Origin: Nonomuraea solani
GTDB lineage: Bacteria; Actinomycetota; Actinomycetes; Streptosporangiales; Streptosporangiaceae
DNA length: 64,000 nt
Assembly (NCBI RefSeq): GCF_900108335.1
Contig: NZ_FNVT01000002.1
Location: 489,620-553,619, forward strand
Direction of reading: 5' to 3'
In this document: one piece after another, positions 1-8,525 of the stretch
Numbering within the stretch: position 1 is the stretch's first letter
How the letters are laid out: each line of letters begins with the position of its first letter
Notes under the pieces: generated by a model
What the model was told of the DNA's origin: nothing
Databases searched by the model: none
What the model saw: the letters and a program-made list of their open reading frames with translations, nothing else
Translations under genes and position numbers: made by a program

Positions 1-1
1 G

Positions 2-127
2 GTCAACGAGCACTTCGGCGACATCGACAAGAGGTTCGACACGGTCAACGAGCACTTCGGCGACATCGACAAGAGGTTCGACACGGTCAACGAGCGCTTC
101 GGTGAGGTCGACGATCGCCTCTCGGGC
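2..127 (+). repeat. 42-bp in-frame tandem repeat, three copies
   Basis: Bases 2-43 and 44-85 are identical; 86-127 is a diverged third copy. Base 1 matches the last base of the unit, so more copies probably lie before the window. The 42-bp period keeps the reading frame and codes two heptads per unit. Confidence 0.9.
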
Positions 128-334
128 GTGGAGGGTCGTCTCACCACGGTCCAAACGGAGATGACCAAGCTCACGGCGCTCGTGCAGACGATGCACAACG
201 ACAGCGGCCTGCGTGACCTCCGGATCGACCGGCTCGAGACACGGCTCGACACGCACGACGAGCGGTTCGACCGGATCGAATCCATTCTCATCCGGATGGA
301 CGACAAGCTCACCAGGCTGAGCCCCACCGAATAG
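2..334 (+). CDS. Coiled-coil repeat protein, C-terminal part
   Basis: The frame is open from the window edge and ends at TAG, so only the last 110 residues are visible and the start lies outside. The visible part is almost entirely charged, amphipathic helix. It opens with 14-residue repeats (VNEHFGDIDKRFDT, then a degenerate third copy), which equals two heptads, and continues as a less regular coiled coil with D-R-(I/L/F)-E/D motifs such as RIDRLETRLDTHDERFDRIE. There are no membrane segments or cysteines. No enzymatic function can be assigned; a structural or scaffold role is only a guess. An internal GTG at 128 could be mistaken for the start, but the open repeat frame upstream argues against it. 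Confidence 0.7.
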   Translation, partial: VNEHFGDIDKRFDTVNEHFGDIDKRFDTVNERFGEVDDRLSGVEGRLTTVQTEMTKLTALVQTMHNDSGLRDLRIDRLETRLDTHDERFDRIESILIRMDDKLTRLSPTE

Positions 335-350
335 CGGCCGCGCAAGAGAA

Positions 351-379
351 GAGGCCCGGGGTGGTGTCCCCCGGGCCTC
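351..379. terminator. Bidirectional hairpin terminator
   Basis: An 11-bp perfect stem (GAGGCCCGGGG at 351-361, CCCCGGGCCTC at 369-379) encloses a 7-base loop. It lies between two convergent genes, ending at 334 and 393. There is no clear U-tract, as is common in high-GC actinomycetes. Confidence 0.75.
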
Positions 380-392
380 GACGGTTGCCGGG

Positions 393-1736
393 TCAGCGCT
401 TCACACGGACATAGTCCCTGCGGCTGTCCGAGCCGTAGGTGTCCTCGTCACCGCCGAACACGAACTTCCAGTAGCCCGAGTTCCAGGCCTTGACCTTGGT
501 GTACAGCCGGCCGCTGTCGCCCGATCCGGTGGTCTTCACGTACTGCCACTTGCGCGCGCCCACCGGCAGGAAGTACAGCGCCACCTTGCCCGAGTAGCCC
601 TCCCACGAGCCCTCGTCGTCGACCTGCAGCTTGCCGCCGAACTTCAGGTACTTCCCGCGCTTGATCGGCTCAGGGTAGGCGTTGAACCTGATCAGCCGCG
701 TGTCCGCCTTCGCCGTGGGCGGCGGGGCGGGCTGGTCGACCCTGACCCAGTCCTCGTCACTGACCGAGCCGTTGACGCGGCGGTTGCCCGCGTACTCGGC
801 ACGCCACCAGCCGGACGTCTCGGCGGTCGCCGAGGCCCAGAAGCGGCCCTGGCGGCCGGTCACGTCGCTGGTGACGTACTGCCACTTGTGCGAGCCGTTG
901 GCCTTGAAGAAGATCGACACGCGCTCGCCGGCCACGCCGCCGCGCCGTTCGACCTGCAGGGCGCCGGTGAAGGAGAGCTTATCGCCCTTGTCCACGGGCT
1001 CAGGCCGGGCGTCGAAGCCGGCGATCCGGCTGCCGAGCCGGCCGCGCCTGACGTCCACGCGATCGGCATCGCTGATGGAGCCCTTGGCCGCGGACGTGGC
1101 CACGAACTCGGCCCGCCACCAGCCGGTGGCGTCCGCCCGCACGGTCGTGCCGAACCAGCCGGCACGGCCGGTCGTCACCTTGGTGACCTCGCGGAAGGCG
1201 TCGGCCCCCCGCGCGCGGAAGGAGATGGTGACGGACTGGCCGACGTAGGAGTTACCGTCGGCGAGGAGCCGGCCGGTCACCCGGATCGGGGAGCCTTTGG
1301 CGACCCGGTCGGGGCTGGCGTCGAAGTCGGCGAACTTGGTCTCGAGCGGCTTCTTGACGACGACGTCGAACGTGTCGCCGCGCGAGGCACTGCCCGCGAT
1401 GGCGAGCCAGCTCCACGTGCCGGCGACCTTGGAGTCGAAGGCCTTGGTGCCGGTCCACCTGGTCCAGTCGCCGGCCTTCGACGAGGTCAGGGCGATGGGC
1501 GTACCGACACTGATTCCTGGCGGTTTGAGCTGGAATTCGGCCTTGTCGGTGTTCTGGGTGAGGAAGCTGAACGTCGCCGTGACCGCTCCGGCTGTGACAT
1601 CGATCGGCGGGGAGGGGCTGATGGCCACCCGGCCGACGACCGGGGCGGGGGCCGCCGTCGCGGCTGATGGTGCCAGGGTGACGACCCCGGCCCCGAGCAC
1701 GATGGCGAGGGCGGCGACACGGATGCGTTGTAACAT
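393..1736 (-). CDS. Secreted protein with three repeated beta-sandwich domains
   Basis: A Sec signal peptide covers about residues 1-29 (MLQRIRVAALAIVLGAGVVT, then an AATAA-AP cleavage site). After a first non-repeated domain come three homologous segments of roughly 100 residues. Each begins with a short F-x-A-x-P-(D/E)-x-(V/I)-x-(K/R)-G element and closes with a (W/Y)W-(R/K)-(A/F)-(E/V)-(F/Y) strand and a D-x-V-x-V end. This pattern suggests Ig-like beta sandwiches exported to the cell surface or medium; the ligand is unknown. The ATG at 1736 was chosen because AAAGGA lies just upstream on the minus strand; an upstream ATG at 1769 lacks such a site and would bury the signal peptide. 447 residues. 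Confidence 0.75.
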   Translation of the reverse strand: MLQRIRVAALAIVLGAGVVTLAPSAATAAPAPVVGRVAISPSPPIDVTAGAVTATFSFLTQNTDKAEFQLKPPGISVGTPIALTSSKAGDWTRWTGTKAFDSKVAGTWSWLAIAGSASRGDTFDVVVKKPLETKFADFDASPDRVAKGSPIRVTGRLLADGNSYVGQSVTISFRARGADAFREVTKVTTGRAGWFGTTVRADATGWWRAEFVATSAAKGSISDADRVDVRRGRLGSRIAGFDARPEPVDKGDKLSFTGALQVERRGGVAGERVSIFFKANGSHKWQYVTSDVTGRQGRFWASATAETSGWWRAEYAGNRRVNGSVSDEDWVRVDQPAPPPTAKADTRLIRFNAYPEPIKRGKYLKFGGKLQVDDEGSWEGYSGKVALYFLPVGARKWQYVKTTGSGDSGRLYTKVKAWNSGYWKFVFGGDEDTYGSDSRRDYVRVKR

Positions 1737-1934
1737 GCGGGTTCCTTTCTGGAGACCCCAGTGGTTCAACGCGGCATTGAGGGTGCCACGTGTGTCATAT
1801 AAGTAGACGTGCGGCGCGCCGGTAAGGTTGGGAATTCTGACAAACAGTTATGGGCGGGGGTCATTCGGACCGGTCCACAACATGTCACCGCCGTCCGGCA
1901 GACGTCGGGGCCGATCAAAGACATAATCGATGGT

Positions 1935-4154
1935 GTGGCGCGCGACACTGTTGAGACTCACTTCACCCAGACGGTTGCGACGCTGAAGGCGGGCCCCCCG
2001 CGAGATCCGGGGCTGCCGGTCCGCGAGGGCACCTCGCTGACCGGCGAGCAGTGCAGGGCGCTGTTCAGGCGTCAGCTCGACAGCCGCCTGCTCGACATAG
2101 CCGCACGGTGGCTGCGCGAGCAGGACGAGGGCTACTACACGATCGGTTCCGCCGGGCACGAGGGCAACGCGGCCGTGGCCGCCGCCCTGCGGCCCGGCGA
2201 TCCCGCGCTGCTCCACTACCGCTCAGGCGCGTTCTATCTGACCAGGTCGGAGCAGGCCGGGCGGCTGCCCGAGCAGGGCATCCGCGACGTGCTGATGGGC
2301 CTGACGGCGGCGGCCGACGAGCCGATCGCGGGCGGCCGGCACAAGGTGTTCGGCCATCCCGACCTGGCCATCATTCCGCAGACCTCGACGATCGCCAGCC
2401 ATCTGCCGAGGGCGGTGGGCGTGGCGTTCGCGATCGAGCGGGCGCGGGCGCTCGGGGTGCGCTCCGCGTGGCCGGCGGACGCGGTCGCCGTGTGCAGCTT
2501 CGGCGACGCCTCCATCAACCACGCCAGTGCCCTGACCGGCTTCAACACCGCCTCCTACGCCACCTACCAGGGGCAGCCGCTGCCGCTGCTGTTCGTGTGC
2601 GAGGACAACGGCCTCGGCATCAGCGTCCGCACTCCCAAGGGCTGGGTGGAGGCGGCGGGGCGGCGTCCCGGTCTCGAATACTTCGCCGCCGACGGCTGCG
2701 ACCTGGCCGCCGCCTACGACGCCGCCGCCCGCGCCGTCGAGCACGTACGCGAGCGCCGCTCCCCCGCGTTCCTGCACCTGTCGACCGTGCGGCTCATGGG
2801 GCACGCCGGGTCCGACGTCGAGCAGGCATACCGTACGGCGCGCGAGATCAGGGCCGACCTGGAGCGCGACCCGCTGGTGCGCACGGCGGCGCTGCTCGTG
2901 GAGTCCGGGCTGGAGTCGCCTGACGAACTGCTCACGATGTACGAGTCCGCGCGCGAGCACGTGCTCAGGATCGCCCTGGAGACCACCCGCAACCCCCGGC
3001 TCGGCTCCGCCAAGGAGATCATGGAGCCGATCGCGCCGCGCCGGCCCGAGCTGATCGCCAAGATCAGCCCGATGGCGGCCGTGACCGCGGTCAGGGAGAA
3101 GGCGTTCGCCGGCGCGCTGCCCGAGAACGAGAAGCCGATGACGCTCTCGCAGGCCATCAACCGCACGCTCGCCGACGCGCTGGCCGGCTACCCGGAGGTG
3201 ACGGTGTTCGGCGAGGACGTCGGCAAGAAGGGCGGCGTCTACGGCGTGACCCGGGGGTTGCAGAAGAGGTTCGGGGCGGGGCGGGTGTTCGACACGCTGC
3301 TCGACGAGCAGGCCGTGCTGGGGCTGGCACTGGGGGCCGGGGTGTCGGGGCTGCTGCCCATACCCGAGATCCAGTATCTGGCCTACCTGCACAACGCGCT
3401 CGACCAGATCCGCGGCGAGGCGGCCACGCTGTCGTTCTTCTCGCGCGGGGCCTACACCAACCCGATGGTGGTGCGGGTGGCGGGATACGCCTACCAGAAG
3501 GGGTTCGGCGGGCATTTCCACAACGACAACGCGGTGGCCGCGCTGCGCGACATCCCCGGCTTGATCGTCGCCTCGCCGGCGCGTCCCGACGACGCCTCGG
3601 GCATGCTGCGCACCTGCCTGGCCGCGGCCCGTACGTCGGGGTCGGTGTGCGTGTTCCTGGAGCCGATCGCGCTCTATCACACGCGCGACCTGTTCGACGC
3701 GGGCGACGGCGGCTGGCTCGCCCCGTACGCGCCGCCGTCGCGGTGGGCGGAGACGCACGTGCCGATCGGGCGGGCGCGCTCCTACGGCGACGGGCGCGAC
3801 CTGACGATCGTGACGTTCGGCAATGGGCTGCGGATGAGCCTGCGGGCCGCCGTGCGCCTCACCCAGGAGGGGTACGGCTGCCGCGTCCTCGACCTGCGCT
3901 GGCTGGCGCCGCTGCCGATGGAAGACCTACTGCGCGCGGCCGAGCTGACCGGCAACGTGCTGATCGCCGACGAGACCCGGCAGACCGGCGGCGTCTCGGA
4001 GGGCATCGTGGCCGGGCTGCTCGACGCCGGTTACAGCGGGGCGATCGCCCGGGTGGCCTCGGCCGACAGCTTCATCCCGCTCGGCGGGGCGGCCGACCAC
4101 GTGCTGCTGTCGGAGGAGGAGATCGAGCAGGCGGCGCGCAAGCTACTGGGTTGA
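1935..4154 (+). CDS. Fused E1 alpha/beta component of a 2-oxoacid dehydrogenase
   Basis: One polypeptide joins the two halves of a thiamine-diphosphate E1 enzyme. The N-terminal half is E1-alpha-like, with the cofactor motif starting at FGDASINHAS and ending in EDNGLGIS. The C-terminal half is a transketolase-type pyrimidine-binding domain (TVFGEDVGKKGGVYGVTRGL, FGGHFHNDNAVA) followed by a transketolase C-terminal domain (ADETRQTGGVSEGI). The reaction would be oxidative decarboxylation of a 2-oxoacid, probably branched-chain, with transfer to a lipoyl E2. No E2 or E3 gene is nearby. The GTG at 1935 is preferred because homology begins shortly after it, but neither it nor the GTG at 1809 has a good ribosome-binding site. 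The 3' end overlaps the convergent kinase gene by 12 bp. Confidence 0.85.
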   Translation: MARDTVETHFTQTVATLKAGPPRDPGLPVREGTSLTGEQCRALFRRQLDSRLLDIAARWLREQDEGYYTIGSAGHEGNAAVAAALRPGDPALLHYRSGAFYLTRSEQAGRLPEQGIRDVLMGLTAAADEPIAGGRHKVFGHPDLAIIPQTSTIASHLPRAVGVAFAIERARALGVRSAWPADAVAVCSFGDASINHASALTGFNTASYATYQGQPLPLLFVCEDNGLGISVRTPKGWVEAAGRRPGLEYFAADGCDLAAAYDAAARAVEHVRERRSPAFLHLSTVRLMGHAGSDVEQAYRTAREIRADLERDPLVRTAALLVESGLESPDELLTMYESAREHVLRIALETTRNPRLGSAKEIMEPIAPRRPELIAKISPMAAVTAVREKAFAGALPENEKPMTLSQAINRTLADALAGYPEVTVFGEDVGKKGGVYGVTRGLQKRFGAGRVFDTLLDEQAVLGLALGAGVSGLLPIPEIQYLAYLHNALDQIRGEAATLSFFSRGAYTNPMVVRVAGYAYQKGFGGHFHNDNAVAALRDIPGLIVASPARPDDASGMLRTCLAAARTSGSVCVFLEPIALYHTRDLFDAGDGGWLAPYAPPSRWAETHVPIGRARSYGDGRDLTIVTFGNGLRMSLRAAVRLTQEGYGCRVLDLRWLAPLPMEDLLRAAELTGNVLIADETRQTGGVSEGIVAGLLDAGYSGAIARVASADSFIPLGGAADHVLLSEEEIEQAARKLLG

Positions 4155-5690
4155 CGACCGGGCGACGGCGCCCCTGATGCAGGTCGGCTTCGACCAGGCG
4201 ACCGTACTCGTCTCGGAGATGCGCAGTGGCACGCCGACGAGGAAGCAGTAGCCGCCGGCCGGGTCCAGGCCGGCGACGCGGGTCGTGGTGGAGCCCTGGC
4301 CGAGGGCGGTGATCGGCTGCTCGCCCTTCTTGACCGGCGAGCGCTGCAGGACCACGGGATAGTCGCGGGCGCCGGCCGGGAGCGTCCAGCGCAGCTCCAC
4401 CAGGGCGCCCTGGTCGGCCGTGACCTTGAGGTTGCGGGGGGTGAGGGCGGCGACCTGCTGTTCGTCGATGGGTTCCTGGGTCTGCGGCTGCCCGGACGTC
4501 TGGGGTTGCGTGATGTCAGGGGTCTTCGGGGGTGTCAGGTAGATGGCCAGCGCCGTGCCGCCGACGACCATGACCGCGACCGCCGTACCGATCAGGATGG
4601 TGTTGCGCAGCCGCGTCGCCCGGTCCGACCGCGGCGGGACGGTCGGCGCGGGGAGCGCGTGACCACCGGTCGCCTGCATCGGCTGCGGGGCCGGGGCCGG
4701 GGTCGATGACGGCTGCGGCAGGTGGTGGCCGGTCGACGGGAAAGGACTGTAGTTGCCCGTCGACGGGAACGGGCTGGGGGCAGGCGGATTGTGGGGAGCA
4801 CGGGGGACCGTGGACATGGCCGGTCCCGGGCCCGGGTCCTGGCCCACCAGGTCGGTCACCGACAGGCCCAGCTCGGCCTGGAGTGTCTGCAGGTGCCGGG
4901 CGAACTCGCGCGCGGAGGCGTACCGAAGCTCGGGCTGTTTGGCCATCGCCCGCAGGATCGCCTCGAACACCCGCGGCGGCACATCGGGGCGGTTGATCGG
5001 CGGCGGGTCGATGCTGAGCACCCGGTACATCAGCGGCGCGATCGACGGGTCCGCCGGGTTGTGGAAGGCGGGCTGGCCGGCGAGCAGGTGGTAGAGCGTG
5101 GAGCCGAGCGAGTAGATGTCGGTCGGGCCCGAGTGCGGCTGGCCCGTGAGCACCTCGGGGGCGGCGTGCAGCGGGGTGAACGCCTGCGAGGTGGCCGAGA
5201 TCTCCGCCGCGTCCACGACCCTGGCCACGCCGAAGTCGGCGATGGCGAGCTCGCCGTACCGGGAGATGAGGATGTTCTGTGGCTTGATGTCGCCGTGCAG
5301 CACCCCGGCCTCGTGTACGGCGGCCAGCGCCCCCGCCAGCTTCACGCCCGCGCGCAGCACGTCGGGCACCGGCAGCGGCCCCTCCTTGCGGACCCGGTCG
5401 CGCAGGGAGCCGTTCTCGAAGAAGTCCATCGCGATGTACGGCTTGCCGGAGCTCGTCACACCGGTGTCGAAGACGGTCACGACGTTCGGATGGCCGGTGA
5501 GGCGGCCGGTGAGCTGCAGTTCGCGCTGGAACCTGCGCATCGTGCGCTGGTCCACCCGGTCGACGGACAGCACCTTGAGCGCCACGACCCGGTCGAGGCG
5601 CTCCTGGTAGGCGCGGTACACGACGGCGAACCCGCCTTGCCCCGCCTGATCGAGTACCCGGTAGCCGGGCGCGTCCTCGACTGGCAGCAC
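4143..5690 (-). CDS. Membrane-anchored Ser/Thr protein kinase (PknB-like)
   Basis: A eukaryotic-type kinase domain covers about residues 9-265: glycine loop GQGGFAVVY, ATP lysine K39 in VALKV, catalytic loop HGDIKPQN (D134) and DFG at 152-154. The usual HRD is HGD, so this is a non-RD kinase and may not need activation-loop phosphorylation in the usual way. A Pro/Ser/Ala-rich linker leads to one transmembrane helix (ILIGTAVAVMVVGGTALAIY) and an extracellular tail of about 110 residues with fibronectin-like strands, rather than PASTA repeats. It phosphorylates unknown targets at the membrane. GTG start with GGGGAG upstream. 515 residues. Confidence 0.9.
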   Translation of the reverse strand: MLPVEDAPGYRVLDQAGQGGFAVVYRAYQERLDRVVALKVLSVDRVDQRTMRRFQRELQLTGRLTGHPNVVTVFDTGVTSSGKPYIAMDFFENGSLRDRVRKEGPLPVPDVLRAGVKLAGALAAVHEAGVLHGDIKPQNILISRYGELAIADFGVARVVDAAEISATSQAFTPLHAAPEVLTGQPHSGPTDIYSLGSTLYHLLAGQPAFHNPADPSIAPLMYRVLSIDPPPINRPDVPPRVFEAILRAMAKQPELRYASAREFARHLQTLQAELGLSVTDLVGQDPGPGPAMSTVPRAPHNPPAPSPFPSTGNYSPFPSTGHHLPQPSSTPAPAPQPMQATGGHALPAPTVPPRSDRATRLRNTILIGTAVAVMVVGGTALAIYLTPPKTPDITQPQTSGQPQTQEPIDEQQVAALTPRNLKVTADQGALVELRWTLPAGARDYPVVLQRSPVKKGEQPITALGQGSTTTRVAGLDPAGGYCFLVGVPLRISETSTVAWSKPTCIRGAVARSSTQ

Positions 5691-5735
5691 GGCACTCCCC
5701 CCTGTTACGGGCGAGTTTAGTGCGGAATTTGGGTA

Positions 5736-6434
5736 TTAGAGCGGGTTCATGAAGTACGCGGCGAACACCACGGACACCACCGACACCAGCAGGAAGAAGA
5801 ACACGTAGAAGCCGCCCGGCAGGAACGTCAGCCTGGCGAGCTGGTCGGCGTCGGAATCCCGGGCCTGGCGGCGGCGCCGCTTGGTCTGCAGCTCGATGAT
5901 CGGCCGGATCCCGCCGAACAGCAGGAACCACACCGCCACCAGGGCGACGACCTGCTGGACCTCCGCCGGCGCGTACATGCTCAGCGCGAACACCGCGCCA
6001 CCCGTGGCCAGGAGGATCAGCGCGCCGTAGAGGTTGCGGATCAGCAGCAGCATGCAGACCAGGAACAGCAGCACACTCCAGATGAGCAGCGTGATGCGCC
6101 CCTGCTCGACCAGCCACGCCGCGGCCAGCCCCAGCAGCGGGGGCGCGAGGTAGCCGGCGAGCGCCGTCAGCACCATGCCGGGCCCGGTGGGCCTGCCCCT
6201 GGTCAGGGTCACGCCGGAGGTGTCGGAGTGCAGGCGGATGCCTTCGAGCTTGCGCCGGGTGAGCAGGGCCATCAGCGCGTGGCCGCCCTCGTGGGCGATC
6301 GTGACCAGCCCCCTGGAGACCTGCCAGGGCAGGCGGAAGCCGACGATCAGCAGCGCGGCCAGAGCCGAGACCAGCACGACCCACGGGTCGGGGTCCGGCT
6401 GAACCTTGATCAGGTGGGCCCAGAGCTTGTCCAT
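5736..6434 (-). CDS. M50-like integral membrane metallopeptidase
   Basis: The protein (232 residues) has about six hydrophobic segments. H48-E-G-G-H52 in the second segment matches the HExxH zinc motif of peptidase M50 (intramembrane site-2 protease type) proteins. Short basic stretches (KRRRRQ) lie in a cytoplasmic loop near residue 180, followed by a final helix pair. The family often processes membrane-bound regulators, but the substrate here is unknown. It is separated from the kinase start by 45 bp on the same strand, so the two may be cotranscribed with this gene first; that pairing is inference. Confidence 0.75.
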   Translation of the reverse strand: MDKLWAHLIKVQPDPDPWVVLVSALAALLIVGFRLPWQVSRGLVTIAHEGGHALMALLTRRKLEGIRLHSDTSGVTLTRGRPTGPGMVLTALAGYLAPPLLGLAAAWLVEQGRITLLIWSVLLFLVCMLLLIRNLYGALILLATGGAVFALSMYAPAEVQQVVALVAVWFLLFGGIRPIIELQTKRRRRQARDSDADQLARLTFLPGGFYVFFFLLVSVVSVVFAAYFMNPL

Positions 6435-6583
6435 CGAGGAGAAACCCTATCCAGGTAAAGTCCTCGCCGTGACCACCGAACAACATTCTGCTCCTGGCCC
6501 GGCCCGCTTGATCCGGGCCCACCGGGGAAGGTGGTCACCCTTCGCCTGCCCGGACCGCGGTGCGGCCATGATCTGATAGAGGG

Positions 6584-7051
6584 GTGAACGATCGGCACGT
6601 GGCGCTCATCAGCGCTTTCTACGACGCTCTGGGGCGCGCGGACTACGCGGCCATGGAGAGCTGCTATCACCCTGAGGTCAGTTTCGGCGATCCCGTCTTC
6701 CAGGAGGTCGAGGGGCGGGACAGGGTGATGAGGATGTGGCGGTTGCAGCTCGGCGTACGCGACGGGCTGAAGTCGGACTACTGCGACGTCGCGGCCGACG
6801 AGCACACCGGTTCGGCTCATTGGACCTCCCGCTACACCTTCTCCAGCACGGGCCGGGAGGTCGTCAACGAGATCGACGCGCTGTTCAGGTTCGAGGACGA
6901 CCTGATCGTGCGGCACCATGACGAGTTCGACTTCAAGCGGTGGTCGAAGATGGCGCTGGGCCGGCCGCACGGGCTGCTGTTCGGCTGGACGCCGATGTGG
7001 CGCAAGACCATCAGGGACCGGGCGGCGCAGCAGCTCGACGACATGCGGTAG
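6584..7051 (+). CDS. NTF2-fold / SnoaL-like protein
   Basis: The 155-residue protein matches the small cone-shaped NTF2/SnoaL fold: an N-terminal helical pair (ALISAFYDALGRADYAAMES), the CYHPEVSFGDPVF strand-turn, and alternating strands ending in LIVRHHDEFDF. Members are polyketide cyclases, isomerases or ligand-binding proteins, so a precise reaction cannot be assigned. The GTG start is preceded by AGAGGG at very close spacing. CorA follows 18 bp downstream, suggesting cotranscription without an obvious functional link. Confidence 0.75.
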   Translation: MNDRHVALISAFYDALGRADYAAMESCYHPEVSFGDPVFQEVEGRDRVMRMWRLQLGVRDGLKSDYCDVAADEHTGSAHWTSRYTFSSTGREVVNEIDALFRFEDDLIVRHHDEFDFKRWSKMALGRPHGLLFGWTPMWRKTIRDRAAQQLDDMR

Positions 7052-7069
7052 GCGGCAAGGAGGGGCTTC

Positions 7070-8188
7070 ATGGCCAGGGTGAAGGGGTTCAGGCGCAGCG
7101 GGGACGTACGCGAGGAAGCACCCGAGCACTCGATGGACCCGCGCGCCACGGAAGAACCGCCCTACCGCCCGACCGTCATCGACAACGCCATCTACTCGGA
7201 CGGCGAGCGCGTCGACAATCCCGGCTCGCTCGCCGACGCCTTCGGCCTCCTCAAGCAGATGCCGGACGCCATGGCCTGGATCGGGCTCTACCGGCCGAAG
7301 GAATGGGAGCTGGTCAAGCTCGCCGAGGAGTTCCAGCTACACGAGCTGGCGCTGGAGGACGCCATCGTCGGCTCCCAGCGACCCAAGGCCGACCGCTACG
7401 GCGACACGCTGTTCGTGGTGCTGCGGGCGGCGCGCTATCTGGACGAGGTGGAGGAGGTCGCGTTCGGCGAGGTGCACGTCTTCGTCGGCCCCAACTTCGT
7501 CCTCACCGTACGCCACGCGGAGGCCCCCGACCTGCAGGCCGTGCGCAAGCGCATGGAGTCCGACCCCGACCTGCTGCGGCAGGGCCCGCAGGCCGTCCTG
7601 TACGCCATCCTCGACGCCGTGGTCGACGGCTACGCCCCGGTGGTGGCCGGGCTGCAGAAGGACATCGAGGAGATCGAGGTCCAGGTCTTCGGCGGCGACC
7701 CGTCGGTGTCGCGCCGCGTGTACGAGCTGTCGGGCGAGGTCATCGAGTTCCAGCGGGCCACGGCGCCCCTCGTGACAATGCTGCACGGGTTCATCGCGGG
7801 CGCCGCCAAATACGGCGTGACCGATGAGCTGCAGAGCTACCTGCGCGACGTGGCCGACCACGCGATCACGGTGACGGAGCGGATCTCGTCGTTCCGCCAG
7901 ATGCTGCAGAACATCCTGGTCGTCAACTCGACCCTGGTGACGCAGGCCCAGAACGCGGAGATGGCCCGGATGACGGAGGCCAGCATCCGGCAGGGGGAAG
8001 AGGTCAAGAAGATCTCGGCGTGGGCGGCCATCCTGTTCGCGCCCACCCTGGTCGGGACCATTTACGGGATGAACTTCGACTTCATGCCGGAGACGCACTG
8101 GGCGTTCGGGTACCCGTTCGCGATGCTGCTGATGGCCGTGGTCTGCCTGGTGCTCTACACGGTCTTCAAGCGCCGCGACTGGCTCTAG
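7070..8188 (+). CDS. corA: CorA-family magnesium/cobalt transporter
   Basis: This is a 372-residue CorA-type channel for divalent cations. The large N-terminal cytoplasmic domain ends in a long helix (about residues 240-320), followed by two C-terminal membrane helices. The signature YGMN follows the first helix at about residue 332, and the basic tail KRRDWL ends the protein, both hallmarks of CorA. The ATG start has AAGGAGG nine bases upstream. It would assemble as a pentamer in the cell membrane. Confidence 0.93.
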   Translation: MARVKGFRRSGDVREEAPEHSMDPRATEEPPYRPTVIDNAIYSDGERVDNPGSLADAFGLLKQMPDAMAWIGLYRPKEWELVKLAEEFQLHELALEDAIVGSQRPKADRYGDTLFVVLRAARYLDEVEEVAFGEVHVFVGPNFVLTVRHAEAPDLQAVRKRMESDPDLLRQGPQAVLYAILDAVVDGYAPVVAGLQKDIEEIEVQVFGGDPSVSRRVYELSGEVIEFQRATAPLVTMLHGFIAGAAKYGVTDELQSYLRDVADHAITVTERISSFRQMLQNILVVNSTLVTQAQNAEMARMTEASIRQGEEVKKISAWAAILFAPTLVGTIYGMNFDFMPETHWAFGYPFAMLLMAVVCLVLYTVFKRRDWL

Positions 8189-8291
8189 TCATAGCCGTTT
8201 CGCCGACTTCCTTTCAAGGTGCCCCCACCTGCGTTTACGATGCCATCGGCCCGGCGTCACCCCGTCCCCAGGAGATCGGCGAGACCAGGCG

Positions 8292-8525
8292 ATGATGGCG
8301 ACGCAGGAACAGATCGACAGAGCCAGGCTGCACATCGAGCAGCTGCGCGACCACCATGCCGGCGAGGTGATCGCCCTCGTCCGCCTGATCGAGGGCGGCG
8401 CGCTGAAGGGCCCGGCCGGCGACCGGCTCGCCGCCGACCTGCTCACCTGGGACCGGGCGTTCAAGGACTTCTTCACCCGCGCATTGGCCCTGCTGGACGG
8501 CCTCCAGGGGGCGTCGGCCCGATGA
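8292..8525 (+). CDS. Small helical protein, possible ESX-like partner
   Basis: The 77-residue product is predicted to be two helices around a GGALKGPAGD turn, with a TWDRAF motif in the second helix. That size and layout recall WXG100-like or chaperone-like partners of actinobacterial DUF6571-type proteins, but the WXG turn itself is absent. Its stop overlaps the start of the next gene (ATGA at 8522-8525), so translation is coupled and the two products are likely to act together. The start is either of two adjacent in-frame ATGs (8292 or 8295). Confidence 0.65.
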   Translation: MMATQEQIDRARLHIEQLRDHHAGEVIALVRLIEGGALKGPAGDRLAADLLTWDRAFKDFFTRALALLDGLQGASAR

